Positions 8,049-17,254 of a stretch of DNA of 64,000 nucleotides are shown in pieces (position 1 is the first letter of the stretch; every line of letters begins with the position of its first letter). The DNA is taken from positions 248,001-312,000 of the forward strand of contig JAFDVZ010000011.1 of NCBI GenBank assembly GCA_018268715.1. The letters are read 5' to 3'. Source of the DNA: Acidobacteriota bacterium (GTDB lineage Bacteria > Acidobacteriota > Terriglobia > Bryobacterales > Bryobacteraceae). Position numbers and translations under genes: made by a program. Under the pieces are notes generated by a model. That model ran no database searches and had not been told where the DNA came from. It worked only from the letters and a program-made list of their open reading frames with translations.

Positions 8049-9533
8049 TCAGGCGCTCACGGGTTCCAGGTGGAACGTCTCGCGGCCCTTAGCCAGGGCT
8101 TTGCGGTCGAGTTCGAGCCAACGCTCGGTCTTCACCAGGCGTTTCAACGCCGCGTCGATCGACTCTCCGCTGAGCATGCCGGTGGCCTCGAGCAAAGTCC
8201 CCAGCATCACGATGTTGCCCGCACGGGCGTCACCCACCTGATCGGCCAGTTCGGTGAACGGCTTTATGACAAAGTGGACGTCATCGCGCTCCATGCCCTC
8301 GGGCAGCGAGGTCCCGTTGTACAGCACCCACCCGCCCGGCTCCACCGTGGCCAGGAACTTCCGCAACGACGGCTCGTTCAGCGCCAGCAGCACATTCGGC
8401 TTGGTCACCACGGGCGAGGCGATCTCCTTGTGAGAAATCCGCACGTGGCAATTCGACGTGCCGGAGCGCATCTCTGGCCCATAGGACGGCAGCCACGACA
8501 CCCGCATGTCGGCCGACAGCCCGGCTTCGGCCAGCACCTGACCCAGCATCAGCACGCCCTGCCCGCCGAACCCGGCGATTCGAATGGAAAGATCGTGCAC
8601 CGCCGCGGGGGCCGTCCCCGCCGGCTCCACGGGCGCGACGCCGCCCTTACCCACCAGCATCTTAGGCAGATCGGCCAACGCCGGCTTCGGCTTCGGCGCC
8701 GGGCGAACCGGAGCGTCCTTGGTGCGATCCCGGTACACGCCGGGAGGAAACACCTTAGTCAGCTCGTCCCGCACCCAGTGTTGCGCATCCACCGGATTCA
8801 TCTTCCAGATGGTGGGACACGGCGACAGAATCTCGATCAGCGAGAATCCCAAACCCTTCACCTGGTTCTCGATGCCCTTCTTGATCGCCCGGGCCGCGCC
8901 GATCAACTGCTTGCTATTGCCGAGCGCCACCCGTTCCAGGTACACCGGCGCGTCCAACTGCGCGAACAGCTCGCAGATATGCAGCGGATAGCCCTCGTTC
9001 CACGGATCGCGACCGTTCGGCGTTGTGGTGCTCTTCATCCCGATCAGCGTAGTGGGCGCCATCTGCCCGCCGGTCATCCCATAGATCGCGTTATTCAGGA
9101 AGAACACCGTGATCGGCTCCCCGCGATTGGCCGCGTGCACGATCTCCGCCGTCCCGATCGCCGCCAGATCGCCGTCGCCCTGGTAGCACAGCACCACGCT
9201 GTCCGGACGCGCGCGCTTGGCTCCCACCGCCACCGCCGACGCGCGGCCGTGCGCGGCCTGGATATTGCCGACGTCGAAGTAGTAGTAGCCGAACACCGAA
9301 CAGCCCACCGGCGTGCACAGAATCGTGCGATCCTGAATGCCCAATTCGTCAATCGCCCGCGCCACCATCTTGTGCGTGATGCCGTGGCCGCAACCCGGAC
9401 AGTAGTGCGTCTGTTCCTGGTTTTCGGGCTTGCGTTCGAAGGTCTCGTAGAAGGCCCCGGCGCGATCCTGGAACGGTTCGTAGTGTTCCGGACAGGTTCC
9501 GTTCAACGCCGCCAGGTCGTGTTCGTTAATCAT
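8049..9533 (-). CDS. 2-oxoacid:ferredoxin oxidoreductase, fused beta and gamma subunits
   Basis: 494 residues. Residues about 1-300 are the TPP-binding beta subunit: [24 protein letters not shown], the TPP/Mg motif GDGDLAAIG and [11 protein letters not shown]. After a Pro/Ala linker, about 320-494 is the gamma subunit: [36 protein letters not shown]. It oxidatively decarboxylates a 2-oxoacid (2-oxoglutarate or a branched-chain oxoacid) to the acyl-CoA, reducing ferredoxin. Beta and gamma are often separate genes, so the fusion is notable. It overlaps the alpha-subunit gene by 8 nt in a korD-korA-korBC order. Substrate cannot be settled from the sequence. Confidence 0.92.
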   Translation of the reverse strand: MINEHDLAALNGTCPEHYEPFQDRAGAFYETFERKPENQEQTHYCPGCGHGITHKMVARAIDELGIQDRTILCTPVGCSVFGYYYFDVGNIQAAHGRASAVAVGAKRARPDSVVLCYQGDGDLAAIGTAEIVHAANRGEPITVFFLNNAIYGMTGGQMAPTTLIGMKSTTTPNGRDPWNEGYPLHICELFAQLDAPVYLERVALGNSKQLIGAARAIKKGIENQVKGLGFSLIEILSPCPTIWKMNPVDAQHWVRDELTKVFPPGVYRDRTKDAPVRPAPKPKPALADLPKMLVGKGGVAPVEPAGTAPAAVHDLSIRIAGFGGQGVLMLGQVLAEAGLSADMRVSWLPSYGPEMRSGTSNCHVRISHKEIASPVVTKPNVLLALNEPSLRKFLATVEPGGWVLYNGTSLPEGMERDDVHFVIKPFTELADQVGDARAGNIVMLGTLLEATGMLSGESIDAALKRLVKTERWLELDRKALAKGRETFHLEPVSA

Positions 9534-10617
9534 GGATGGCCACCTCCTCGAGAATGGAAGCCGGCCACGCCGGTTTCGCGATTTCCAGAACGAACGCCAG
9601 GATCTCCTCGGCGGTCGGCACCACTCCGCCCGAGCGTCCGTAGAACTCCACCGGGCAGCGCCCTTCGACGGCCAGGCGGACGTCCTCCACCATCTGTCCC
9701 GTGCTCATTTCCACCACGCCGAACGTAGCGGCGTGGCCGCACAGCGCGCGGATGGCGCGGGTCGGGAACGGATACAGCGTAATCGGCCGCAGCAGCCCGG
9801 CCTTGACGCCGCGCTCCCGCGCCATCTCCACCACCGACTTGAGAATCCGCGCGATAATCCCGTAGCCCACCAGCACGATATCGGCGTCCTCGGTCTGCAC
9901 GCTCTCAAAGCGGACGTCCTCGCGCTCGGCCCGATGGTACTTCGTCATCATGTGCCGCACATGATGCTCCTGCGATTCGGGCTCGATGAAGATCGAGGAG
10001 ATCAGGTTCTTGCGGGACTCCGCCGTCCCCAGCACGGCCCAATCCGGCGGCGGCGGCTCAATGGCCTGATTGGCGAACTCCACCGGCTCCATCATCTGCC
10101 CGATGTAGCCGTCCGCCAGCACGTACACCGGATTGCGGTACTTGTCGGCCAACTCGAAAGCGAGCGCCGTCAGGTCGGCCATCTCCTGCACCGAGTCGGG
10201 CGCAAGCACCAGGGCGCGGTAATTCCCATGCCCGCCGCCCTTCACCACCTGGAAGTAATCGCCCTGTTCCGGCCCGATGTTGCCGAGCCCCGGACCCGCG
10301 CGCATGATATCGGCGATGACGCACGGCAACTCCGCCCCGGCCAGGAAGCTCAACCCTTCCTGCATCAGGCTGATGCCCGGCCCGCTCGACGCCGTCATGG
10401 CCCGCAAGCCCGCTCCGGCGGCGCCGTAAATCATATTGATGGCCGCCACTTCGCTCTCCGCTTGCAGGAACGTCCCCCCGGCCAGCGGCAGGTAGTGCGC
10501 GGCGGCCTCGGCGATTTCGCTGGCCGGCGTGATCGGATACCCGTAGTAAGCGCGGCAGCCGGCCAGCACCGCGGCTTTCACGATCGCCTCATTGCCCTTG
10601 ATCAGTTGTTTCGCCAT
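9526..10617 (-). CDS. korA: 2-oxoacid:ferredoxin oxidoreductase alpha subunit
   Basis: 363 residues. N-terminal [29 protein letters not shown] is the alpha-subunit pyrimidine-binding domain; [19 protein letters not shown] and [14 protein letters not shown] are conserved KorA/VorB signatures. It lacks an N-terminal gamma domain, consistent with gamma being fused to beta in the next gene. GGAG stands 6 nt before the ATG. It forms the heteromeric enzyme with the downstream beta-gamma fusion and the upstream ferredoxin-like subunit. The symbol is by similarity; a VorB role with branched-chain oxoacids is equally possible. Confidence 0.9.
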   Translation of the reverse strand: MAKQLIKGNEAIVKAAVLAGCRAYYGYPITPASEIAEAAAHYLPLAGGTFLQAESEVAAINMIYGAAGAGLRAMTASSGPGISLMQEGLSFLAGAELPCVIADIMRAGPGLGNIGPEQGDYFQVVKGGGHGNYRALVLAPDSVQEMADLTALAFELADKYRNPVYVLADGYIGQMMEPVEFANQAIEPPPPDWAVLGTAESRKNLISSIFIEPESQEHHVRHMMTKYHRAEREDVRFESVQTEDADIVLVGYGIIARILKSVVEMARERGVKAGLLRPITLYPFPTRAIRALCGHAATFGVVEMSTGQMVEDVRLAVEGRCPVEFYGRSGGVVPTAEEILAFVLEIAKPAWPASILEEVAIHD

Positions 10618-10626
10618 GGCGTTCTC

Positions 10627-10896
10627 CTAGGTCGTAACCGGCGTGGGTTTCGTCGCCGCCGGGACCACCCTGCGGCGGTACACGCGAATGCCGCCCGGCT
10701 CCGGACACACATAGAAGCACAAGCCGCAGGCGGTGCAGCCATGTCCCAGATAGATGGCCGGATGATACCCGTGGTGGTTCAGGTGATCGGAGAGTTTCAA
10801 CACCCCCGGCGTGCAGGCCTCCACGCACAGCCCGCATCCCTTGCATTCTTCCGTGTTGGTTTTGACAGTACCTTTGTCCGGCTTCATTTCTGGCAT
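10627..10896 (-). CDS. korD: Dicluster 4Fe-4S ferredoxin-like subunit (delta/KorD)
   Basis: 89 residues with two 4Fe-4S motifs: [11 protein letters not shown] followed by TPG, and [15 protein letters not shown]. It is placed first in the oxidoreductase operon, 9 nt before the alpha gene, and would pass electrons from the TPP enzyme to soluble ferredoxin. AGGAAA precedes the ATG. The short Pro/Thr tail (TKPTPVTT) is probably disordered. Confidence 0.9.
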   Translation of the reverse strand: MPEMKPDKGTVKTNTEECKGCGLCVEACTPGVLKLSDHLNHHGYHPAIYLGHGCTACGLCFYVCPEPGGIRVYRRRVVPAATKPTPVTT

Positions 10897-10906
10897 ATGG
10901 GTTTCC

Positions 10907-12247
10907 TTAACTGAGCGGGAGCGCCCTCGACTCCGCCGTGCACCGGCGATTCTCCAGATAATGCGCCCGCGCCGCGAACTCGTACAACTCCCCGCGAAAC
11001 TTGGGATCGGCGATGGCGATCAACGCATCGGCGCGTTCGCGCAACGTCTTCCCGTGAAGATACGCGATCCCATGCTCGGTGACGACGTAGTGCGCATCGG
11101 CGCGCGAAGTAACGACGCCGGCCCCCGGATTCAGCGTGGGAACGATTCTCGATATCGAGCCTTCCTTGGCGGTGGAAAGCAGCGCGATAATCGGCTTTCC
11201 GCCCTTGGACCGGGCCGCCCCGCGGACAAAGTCCACCTGGCCGCCGACTCCGCTATACGCCCGCGTCCCGATCGAATCGGCGCAGACCTGTCCCGTGAGG
11301 TCCACCTGGATCGCCGAATTGATCGCGACGACGTTGTCGTTCTGCGCGATGACGAACGGATCATTCACGTACGAGGTGGGGTGGAACTCGAAAACCGGGT
11401 TGTCGTGGATAAACTCGAACAAACGCTGAGTTCCCAGCACGAATCCGGCCACAATCTTGCCCCGGTGGATCCGCTTGCGATCCCCGGTCACCGCGCCGCA
11501 CTCCACCAGGTCGATGATCCCGTCCGAGACCATTTCGCTATGGATTCCCAGGTCCCGCCGGGAGCGCAGGAATCGGAGGACCGCATCCGGAATTCCGCCA
11601 ATGCCGGTCTGCAGCGTGGCCCCGTCCGGAATCAGCGACGCCACCCGCTCGGCGATCCGCTCCTGCACCGGAGTCGACGGTTCGCTCTCCAGTTCGAGCA
11701 GCGGCCGGGACGTCTCCACCACCGCCGAAACCCGGCTCACGTGGATGAACGTGTCCCCAAAGGTGCGCGGCATCTGGTGATTCACTTCCGCGATCACCGT
11801 TTTCGCGGTCCGGGCGGCCGACAGTCCGCAGTCCACGCTGGTCCCCAGGCTCAGGAAACCGTGGCTGTCCGGCGGGCTGGTCTGCACGATCGCGACATCC
11901 AGCGGCATCTGCCCGGAGGTGAATAATCCCTCGATTTCGCTGAGGAATATGGGGGTGTAGTCCGCCCGTCCATCCTGCACTGCCCCGCGCGTGTTCCCGC
12001 CCAGAAACAGCCCGTTATGCCGGAAATGCCCCTCGTACTCGGGCCGCGTGTAATCGGCCGAGCCGAACGTCAGCATGTGGACCAGTTCCACGTTCCACAG
12101 CTTCGGCGCGCGCCGCAGCAGCGCTTCGATGATCGGTAAGGGGGTGCCGCAGCCCTCGTGAATGTACACCCGGTCCCCAGGGCGCACCAATTCCACCGCA
12201 TCTTCGGCGGTTGTCAGCCGGTTCTGATATTGCTCGACCCAGTTCAT
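10907..12247 (-). CDS. Acetyl-CoA hydrolase/4-hydroxybutyrate CoA-transferase family protein
   Basis: 446 residues from the ATG at 12247, preceded by AGGTGG; a longer in-frame N-terminus lacks family similarity. Features: [10 protein letters not shown] (214-223), the likely thioester Glu at 238 in [14 protein letters not shown], and [10 protein letters not shown] with [15 protein letters not shown] near the C-terminus. These enzymes move CoA between an acyl-CoA and acetate or another short acid. It ends 10 nt before the ferredoxin gene, so it is probably the first gene of the oxidoreductase operon: acyl-CoA made by the oxidoreductase could be converted to a free acid here. An AT-rich patch (12311-12335) upstream may hold the promoter. 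Confidence 0.85.
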   Translation of the reverse strand: MNWVEQYQNRLTTAEDAVELVRPGDRVYIHEGCGTPLPIIEALLRRAPKLWNVELVHMLTFGSADYTRPEYEGHFRHNGLFLGGNTRGAVQDGRADYTPIFLSEIEGLFTSGQMPLDVAIVQTSPPDSHGFLSLGTSVDCGLSAARTAKTVIAEVNHQMPRTFGDTFIHVSRVSAVVETSRPLLELESEPSTPVQERIAERVASLIPDGATLQTGIGGIPDAVLRFLRSRRDLGIHSEMVSDGIIDLVECGAVTGDRKRIHRGKIVAGFVLGTQRLFEFIHDNPVFEFHPTSYVNDPFVIAQNDNVVAINSAIQVDLTGQVCADSIGTRAYSGVGGQVDFVRGAARSKGGKPIIALLSTAKEGSISRIVPTLNPGAGVVTSRADAHYVVTEHGIAYLHGKTLRERADALIAIADPKFRGELYEFAARAHYLENRRCTAESRALPLS

Positions 12248-12455
12248 ACGAAAGCACCACCTGCACGTGGGTTTCCATTTGAAACCGAATCCGCCCATCA
12301 GCCCTTATGGGCCAATAATATATTTTTATGTAATGACTTCCGGCGGTTACAGCCCTCGGAGGACCCGGGATTCTCCGTCCGGGAGTGTGTGAAGGTTCCC
12401 AGATGGGGGTTTTGCCCCTGCGGGGGTTGCCAGCGCGACCGGCGGCGTCGATCGG

Positions 12456-13115
12456 CTATCGCGGCGCCATCGGACCGAAGTCGACCCACTCGCCCAGCGC
12501 CTGCATAACCAGATCCGGCGTCGCAGGACGCTCCTTCAGATAGCCCTTCTGGAATCGCAGGTTGAAACGGGATCCGGCGGCCAGCGCCTTGGCCCGATTC
12601 TCGGCGCGGCGCTGCGCGTTGATCTCCTCGGCGCGCATTTTCTCGTCGCGATCCTCGCGTTCGCGGCGGTCGCGCAGGCGGTCGAGTTCCCGCTGCAACT
12701 GCCGGCGCTCGTAGGAATCATTCTCGTTCTTGATATCCCGTTCCAGGTCCTGCTCCCGGCGCGACTTCGCCACGGTCTTCGGAGTCACCATCGCCTGGTT
12801 ATTGTCGGAGAGCGTTCCCCACCCCCCGCCGCCCAGCTGAAACTCGATGCTGTTGTCCTTCAGCTTGACGGTGGTCACCATCACCCGGTCTCCGCTGCGC
12901 AACGCGACTCCGGCGTTCTTCAGCCGATTGGAATACTCCTTGAAATTCATCGGTTGCGGATCGCCCACCTGAACATCGACGCCGTTCTTGGTGGCGGGCA
13001 TGTCGATTTTGACAACGACCTGTTTCCCCTCGAAGAATCGGCGAAGCATCCCTTCGGAATCCTGGGCCCAGGCGGAAGACACAACAATAGCGGCAAGTAC
13101 AAGACGTTTCATCAT
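12456..13115 (-). CDS. Secreted charged coiled-coil protein of unknown function
   Basis: 219 residues; no family recognised. MKRLVLAAIVVSSAWAQ is a signal peptide (start at Met 1 or Met 2). Residues about 25-100 look like a compact beta-rich domain (GKQVVVKIDMPATKNGVDV; SNRLKNAGVALRSGDRVMV). Residues about 112-172 are a highly charged Arg/Glu coiled coil (RRELDRLRDR-type heptads). A short conserved-looking C-terminus follows (WVDFGPMAPR). It lies downstream of the exopolysaccharide operon on the same strand, but a strong terminator at 13201-13228 separates them. Confidence 0.7.
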   Translation of the reverse strand: MMKRLVLAAIVVSSAWAQDSEGMLRRFFEGKQVVVKIDMPATKNGVDVQVGDPQPMNFKEYSNRLKNAGVALRSGDRVMVTTVKLKDNSIEFQLGGGGWGTLSDNNQAMVTPKTVAKSRREQDLERDIKNENDSYERRQLQRELDRLRDRREREDRDEKMRAEEINAQRRAENRAKALAAGSRFNLRFQKGYLKERPATPDLVMQALGEWVDFGPMAPR

Positions 13116-13200
13116 TCGTTCGGTTCAGACACGGTAGCATGCGGGCGCGCTCCCGGACAACCCGTTGGGTACCGGTCCTGGCCCGTCGGCACACCAAAGA

Positions 13201-13228
13201 AAAAGCCGGCCGTTCGCGCGGCCGGCTT
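13201..13228 (-). terminator. Intrinsic terminator of the exopolysaccharide operon
   Basis: Arms aagccggccg (13203-13212) and cggccggctt (13219-13228) pair perfectly around ttcgcg. Read on the minus strand, the hairpin is followed directly by TTTTTC. It begins 20 nt past the BY-kinase stop. Confidence 0.85.
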
Positions 13229-13247
13229 CGACAATATCGGGGTAAGT

Positions 13248-14171
13248 CTATTCCTTGGAGCCCTCGGCCGGAGCGTCCCCGTCTCCCTCGCCCGTGCGCT
13301 CCTCGCGCGGCGTGTAGTAGGAGTGGTAGTAAGTGTACTTGCTGTACAGCTCCCCGCGACGGGCGCCGTTCACAACAATCCCCAGCACGTTGTTTTCGCA
13401 CAACGACTGCATGGCGCGCGTAATCGCGTCGATGGTGGTGGTCCCGATGCGCACCACCAGGATGGTGCCGTGGCACATGGTGGCCAGCAGGTTCGCGTCG
13501 GCGGCGAACAGCAGCGGCGGCGTATCGAGAATCACCCAGTCGAAGAACGACGGAAGCTGGTCGAGCAGGCTGCGAACGTCCTTCAGGTTCAGCAGTTCGA
13601 GCGGATTCATGACCGCCTCGCCCGCCGGCATGACCCACAGGTTGGTGCCCGCCATGCGCCGGACGATCTTGTCCAGGGTGACCTTCCCCAGCAGGAAGTC
13701 CGTGATGCCGGGACTCCGGTCGATCTGCATCAGGTTGTGGATGATGGGCCGCCGGAAATCGAAGTCGGCGATCAACACGCGCTTACCGGAGAGCTGAGCC
13801 TGCGTCAGCGCCAGGTTCATGGCGGCGAAGCTCTTGCCCTCGGCCGGCGAGGCGCTGGTGATCACCACGGTCCGGATCGGCTGCAGCGTCTGCATGTGGT
13901 TCAGGCGCGTGCGGAGGCTGCGGAACTCCTCGGTGGGAGCGTCCTGCGGCCGGTTCGGATCGATCAGAAGTCCGTCCGGAGACGGATCGTAGCGGACTTC
14001 CTCGGCGTGCTCCAACGCTTCGGCCAGCGAGAAACGGTCCTCGGTCGCCACCACGCCGCCGGTCACTATCGGCGCGGCGGGCCCTCCGGACAGCTCGACT
14101 TCCGCCCGCTCCGGCGCGGCGCCGCCAGGAGACTGCGCGGCCTTTCGTAATGCATCGTGAACTCGGCTCAT
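13248..14171 (-). CDS. BY-family tyrosine kinase / CpsD-CapB-like ATPase
   Basis: 307 residues. MinD-like P-loop fold: Walker A ASPAEGKS (107-114), Walker A' VLIADFDFRRP (132-142), Walker B VILDTPPL (213-220), and a Tyr-rich tail YSKYTYYHSYY (276-286) that is the usual autophosphorylation cluster. RSLRTRL at about 85-90 is a conserved oligomerisation segment. It has no membrane domain: the activator is the Wzz-like protein encoded 9 nt upstream. Such kinases control polymer length and export of exopolysaccharide. It is the last gene of the three-gene operon. Confidence 0.93.
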   Translation of the reverse strand: MSRVHDALRKAAQSPGGAAPERAEVELSGGPAAPIVTGGVVATEDRFSLAEALEHAEEVRYDPSPDGLLIDPNRPQDAPTEEFRSLRTRLNHMQTLQPIRTVVITSASPAEGKSFAAMNLALTQAQLSGKRVLIADFDFRRPIIHNLMQIDRSPGITDFLLGKVTLDKIVRRMAGTNLWVMPAGEAVMNPLELLNLKDVRSLLDQLPSFFDWVILDTPPLLFAADANLLATMCHGTILVVRIGTTTIDAITRAMQSLCENNVLGIVVNGARRGELYSKYTYYHSYYTPREERTGEGDGDAPAEGSKE

Positions 14172-14180
14172 GATCGCTCC

Positions 14181-15830
14181 TCAGACCTTCGTGACGTAGT
14201 AGTAGATAATCGATCCCGACATCACCACGATGCCGGTTAAGCAGGCCAGCGACCACGCAAACCACGCGAACCGCCGGCGGCGTTTCACGACGAGGTCGTT
14301 CTCGAGCAAGGGCACGCTGCCCAGAATCGGGAGCTTCGTGTACGCCCGGACGTCCTTCAGGTTCTTGAGCGAGGTGTCCTTTACTTCCCGAACGGCGGCG
14401 AACATCACCCCGAGCACCAGTCCCGCCAGCGACCCCATGGCCACCACCACGGGACGCTTCGGCTGGGTGGGCGTCTGCGGCAACGACGGAGGATCGAGCG
14501 GTTCCAGGTTCTCGCCCGCCTTGCGATTTTCCATGTCCTGCGCCAGCAGCGCGCGGTTCATCTTCTGCTCGAGCTCGGCGTGCTGCGCCTTGGCGAGTTC
14601 GCTGTCGCGCAGCAGGTCTCCGTACTCTTTCTGGCTGGCGGGGACCCCCTCCAGCCGCGACTGGTACGCCTTCACGGCCGAGTCGGTCTTGCCCAGTTCG
14701 CGACGATACTCGTCCGATTCCATGCCCTTGGCCTCGATCTGGCTCTGCACCCGGCGGATGGAGCCTTCAAGGTCGCGCATTTCGCGAACCGTCTGCGGAC
14801 TGGCGGCCCGCTCCGGCGCGGACTTGCGGGCGGCGTCCTCTTCCTTGCCGATCTGTTCCTTCTTCTTGCGGGCCACCGAGAGCAGGTTCTCCGTCCTCTG
14901 GACGTCCGGGTGGGTCTCTTTGTAGTGCTGCCGCAGCACCGCCAACTGGTCCTCCAGTTGCCGGACTTCCCGCTCGGCTTCCGCCATCCGGTCGCTCTTG
15001 GCGTAGGTGGAGCCGCTGGTCTCCTGGGAGATGTCCTTATTCAGCGCGGCCAGCCGGTCGCGGTAGATCCGCAACTCGGACTCCATCATGATCTTTTCCT
15101 GGTTGACGCGGCTCAGCGCGGCGTTCAACGCCGTCGAACGGCCCTGTAGCGCGGCCGCCTGCTGCATGTTCTGAGCCATCTCGTCGGGCAACTGCCCCTG
15201 GTGACGGGAACGGAAGTCCGCCAGTTTACTTTCCACCTCGTCCAGGCGCTTTTTGGCGATGTCCACCTGGTCCTTCAACAACTGCGTGGTGCTCAGGCTG
15301 GAGCTCGACCGTTCGCGCTGGTTGGTGTCGATGAACTTGCTCAACAGGTCCATCACCACTTTCTGCGCCTTATAGCGGTCGGTGTAGGAATACTGAATCT
15401 GGAACGCGGGCACGCGGTCCTTCGTGCTGGCGACGTTCAGCACGTTGCCGATCTTGATGTCCCGGCGCATCTCCTCGACGATGTCTTCCATCGGCATGCG
15501 GAGGCGTTCGCGCGGGTACAGCTCATAGGTGGTGATGATGGAGGTGAGCACCGGCCGGCTGAGCACGGTCTGCGCGATGGCGCTGATGCGGTCCGACATC
15601 GCTTGGTTGACGTTCGACTGCACGTAGGCTTCCGGCACCACCTGGGGGATGACTTTGATGGTGGCCGTCGACACGTAGGTGTCGGGCCAGAGAAACGCTC
15701 CCACCACCGAAATCACCACGGCGGCGAACAGTGGACCGAAAATCCAACCCTTATGGCGGCGCGCGATGTCGATGTAGTCCTCGACGTCAAGGGCGCGGCG
15801 CGGAACGGAAAATGCGTCTTGAACCTGCAT
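14181..15830 (-). CDS. Wzz/GumC-type polysaccharide chain-length determinant
   Basis: 549 residues. Wzz motif at the N-terminus (DVEDYIDIARRHKGWI), TM1 about 29-48, a long periplasmic coiled coil about 180-440, a Pro-rich segment PPSLPQTPTQPKRP before TM2 (about 465-485), then a cytoplasmic stretch and an extra C-terminal TM (about 523-545). GNVR-type segments such as VPASQKEYGDLLRD are present. It regulates polymer length in the inner membrane and should activate the following BY-kinase. The additional C-terminal TM is less usual and would put the C-terminus outside. Confidence 0.92.
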   Translation of the reverse strand: MQVQDAFSVPRRALDVEDYIDIARRHKGWIFGPLFAAVVISVVGAFLWPDTYVSTATIKVIPQVVPEAYVQSNVNQAMSDRISAIAQTVLSRPVLTSIITTYELYPRERLRMPMEDIVEEMRRDIKIGNVLNVASTKDRVPAFQIQYSYTDRYKAQKVVMDLLSKFIDTNQRERSSSSLSTTQLLKDQVDIAKKRLDEVESKLADFRSRHQGQLPDEMAQNMQQAAALQGRSTALNAALSRVNQEKIMMESELRIYRDRLAALNKDISQETSGSTYAKSDRMAEAEREVRQLEDQLAVLRQHYKETHPDVQRTENLLSVARKKKEQIGKEEDAARKSAPERAASPQTVREMRDLEGSIRRVQSQIEAKGMESDEYRRELGKTDSAVKAYQSRLEGVPASQKEYGDLLRDSELAKAQHAELEQKMNRALLAQDMENRKAGENLEPLDPPSLPQTPTQPKRPVVVAMGSLAGLVLGVMFAAVREVKDTSLKNLKDVRAYTKLPILGSVPLLENDLVVKRRRRFAWFAWSLACLTGIVVMSGSIIYYYVTKV

Positions 15831-15860
15831 GCCTGTCTTGATCCTCTAATCGGCTGAAAA

Positions 15861-16508
15861 CTACTCGGGGACGATGATGTAATCGCCGTTCTCGAGGTAA
15901 ATGTTCTGCTCCGTGTTCTTTCCCTTGGTGACTTCCTTCCAGTTGAACTTCAGACGCTGGCCTTTCCGCAGGATTACGATCTTCTTCGTGTTGGCGAAGT
16001 CGCGGAACCCGCCGGAGGCGCTCAGCGCTTCGAGCACCCGCGTCGGCACAACCAGGGGGAAAGATCCGGGCTTCAGAACTCCGCCCGTGATGTAATACTT
16101 CTTGCTGTTCACCTGCATCACCGACACGATCACCTGCGGATTGTTAAGAAACTTCGACAGGTTCTGCGTCAGCGACGCGGTCAATTGGTCGGGCGTCAGA
16201 CCCGCCGCCTGCACTTCATTGATCAGCGGCAGCGTGATCTTGCCGTCGGGACGCACCATCACTTGCCGGGAAAAATCCGGCTCGCGCCACACTTGAATTC
16301 CGAGAATGTCCTCGGCGCCGATCTGGAAACTCTTCGGATCCACGCCCGCGACGCTGTTTTTCAGGTCATCGCCCAGTTTGGCGGGGGCAGTCCCTTCAAC
16401 GGGCTTTTCTGCCGCCGGCGCCGGCGTGGACGATTGTTGTGCGTTGGCGAGCGTCCCAAGACAGACCGAGAGACAGAGCACGAAAAGGCTGTAGCGGTAC
16501 ATTTTCAC
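15861..16508 (-). CDS. Polysaccharide export outer-membrane protein (Wza/GumB-like)
   Basis: 215 residues. Signal peptide MYRYSLFVLCLSVCLGTLANAQ (ATG at 16508 or 16502). Polysaccharide-export domain: FQIGAEDILGIQVWREPDFSRQVMVRPDGKITLPLI, then one SLBB-like repeat (KKYYITGGVLKPGSFPL; ALSASGGFRDFANTKKI). No lipobox Cys is seen. It is first in the export operon with the Wzz-like and BY-kinase genes. No glycosyltransferases or polymerase lie in the window, so the biosynthetic genes are elsewhere. Confidence 0.92.
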   Translation of the reverse strand: MKMYRYSLFVLCLSVCLGTLANAQQSSTPAPAAEKPVEGTAPAKLGDDLKNSVAGVDPKSFQIGAEDILGIQVWREPDFSRQVMVRPDGKITLPLINEVQAAGLTPDQLTASLTQNLSKFLNNPQVIVSVMQVNSKKYYITGGVLKPGSFPLVVPTRVLEALSASGGFRDFANTKKIVILRKGQRLKFNWKEVTKGKNTEQNIYLENGDYIIVPE

Positions 16509-16845
16509 GATTAACCTCGATGTGGATCAGGACCAGAGACAAAGAAAGCTCTTATTATTTTACAACCACCCCGCCGCGGTTGGACATACACATGGCCTGA
16601 AGTCCTACCCGCCGGGGCGACTACCACCACCCCCAGCAAGTACAGGACCTTGGGGCGCTGGTGACAATCGTGGCGTAAGTCAACTATGATTGTTTAACCA
16701 TTTCCGGACCCCGGACGTCCACTACTCCGACGTACCAGAACCCGGACTGAACCGCTGAATCTGAAGTCCCGGAAATCGGTCGGGATTCTCACTCGACCAT
16801 CGCCTACATCGCTGATTTACCGCCCCCAATGAGAGGATTTTGAAT
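16509..16845. other. 337-nt intergenic region between divergent genes
   Basis: It holds the promoters for the exopolysaccharide operon (leftward) and the EVE-domain gene (rightward). An AT-rich patch (ttattattttac, 16551-16562) is the most promoter-like stretch for the leftward operon. No ORF with coding character, no c-di-GMP riboswitch core and no sigma-54 element (GG-N10-GC) was recognised. CCGGAC occurs several times between about 16704 and 16746 without clear phasing. Confidence 0.5.
16831..16837 (+). promoter_or_regulatory. Shine-Dalgarno for the EVE-domain gene
   Basis: GAGAGGA lies 8 nt before the ATG at 16846 and rules out the TTG two codons upstream. Confidence 0.65.
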
Positions 16846-17253
16846 ATGAACTGGTTCCTGGCGAAGTCCGAGCCCGATACTTACTCGATCGACGACCTGC
16901 AAAGGGACGTGCGCACCGCTTGGGACGGCGTCACCAATCCCCAGGCCGTCAAAGTCATCCGTTCCATGCGTCCCGGCGATAGTGTGTTGATTTACCACAG
17001 CGGCAAGGAATCGCGGATCGTGGGCGTGGCCCGGGTGCTGTCGGAGCCCCGCGACGACCCTAAGAACCCAAAATCCGCCGTCGTGGATCTCGAGTACTCC
17101 GGCCGCGTCGCCCCGCCCCTCCCCCTTTCGGAGGTGAAAGCGTCGGGCGAATTCGGGGAGTGGGCGCTGGTGCGCCAGGGACGGCTGTCCACCATGGCGG
17201 TTCCCGAAGCCTTCATCGCCTGGATGAAAGCCTCGGGCCGAAACGTCGGCTGA
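16846..17253 (+). CDS. EVE-domain protein
   Basis: 135 residues. Single EVE domain (PUA-like fold): NWFLAKSEPDTYSIDDLQRD, WDGVTNPQAVKVIRSMRPGD, VLIYHSGKESRIVGVARV, ending RLSTMAVPEAFIAWM. EVE domains bind modified bases or RNA, and some occur in defence systems, but stand-alone copies like this are widespread and probably housekeeping. No restriction or defence gene is adjacent; it converges on ftsK with a 1-nt gap. Confidence 0.9.
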   Translation: MNWFLAKSEPDTYSIDDLQRDVRTAWDGVTNPQAVKVIRSMRPGDSVLIYHSGKESRIVGVARVLSEPRDDPKNPKSAVVDLEYSGRVAPPLPLSEVKASGEFGEWALVRQGRLSTMAVPEAFIAWMKASGRNVG

Positions 17254-17254
17254 A

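Noticed and set aside
12396-12430. G/C runs (gggggttttgcccc, ccctgcggggg) as a terminator after the coiled-coil protein gene
   Set aside because: Competing 4-5 bp stems only, no clear U-run.
16509-16845. c-di-GMP riboswitch or sigma-54 promoter before the exopolysaccharide operon
   Set aside because: Looked for because such operons often have them; neither the riboswitch core nor GG-N10-GC was found.
16846-17253. EVE protein as part of a defence island
   Set aside because: EVE domains occur in modified-DNA defence, but no nuclease, helicase or methylase is adjacent.
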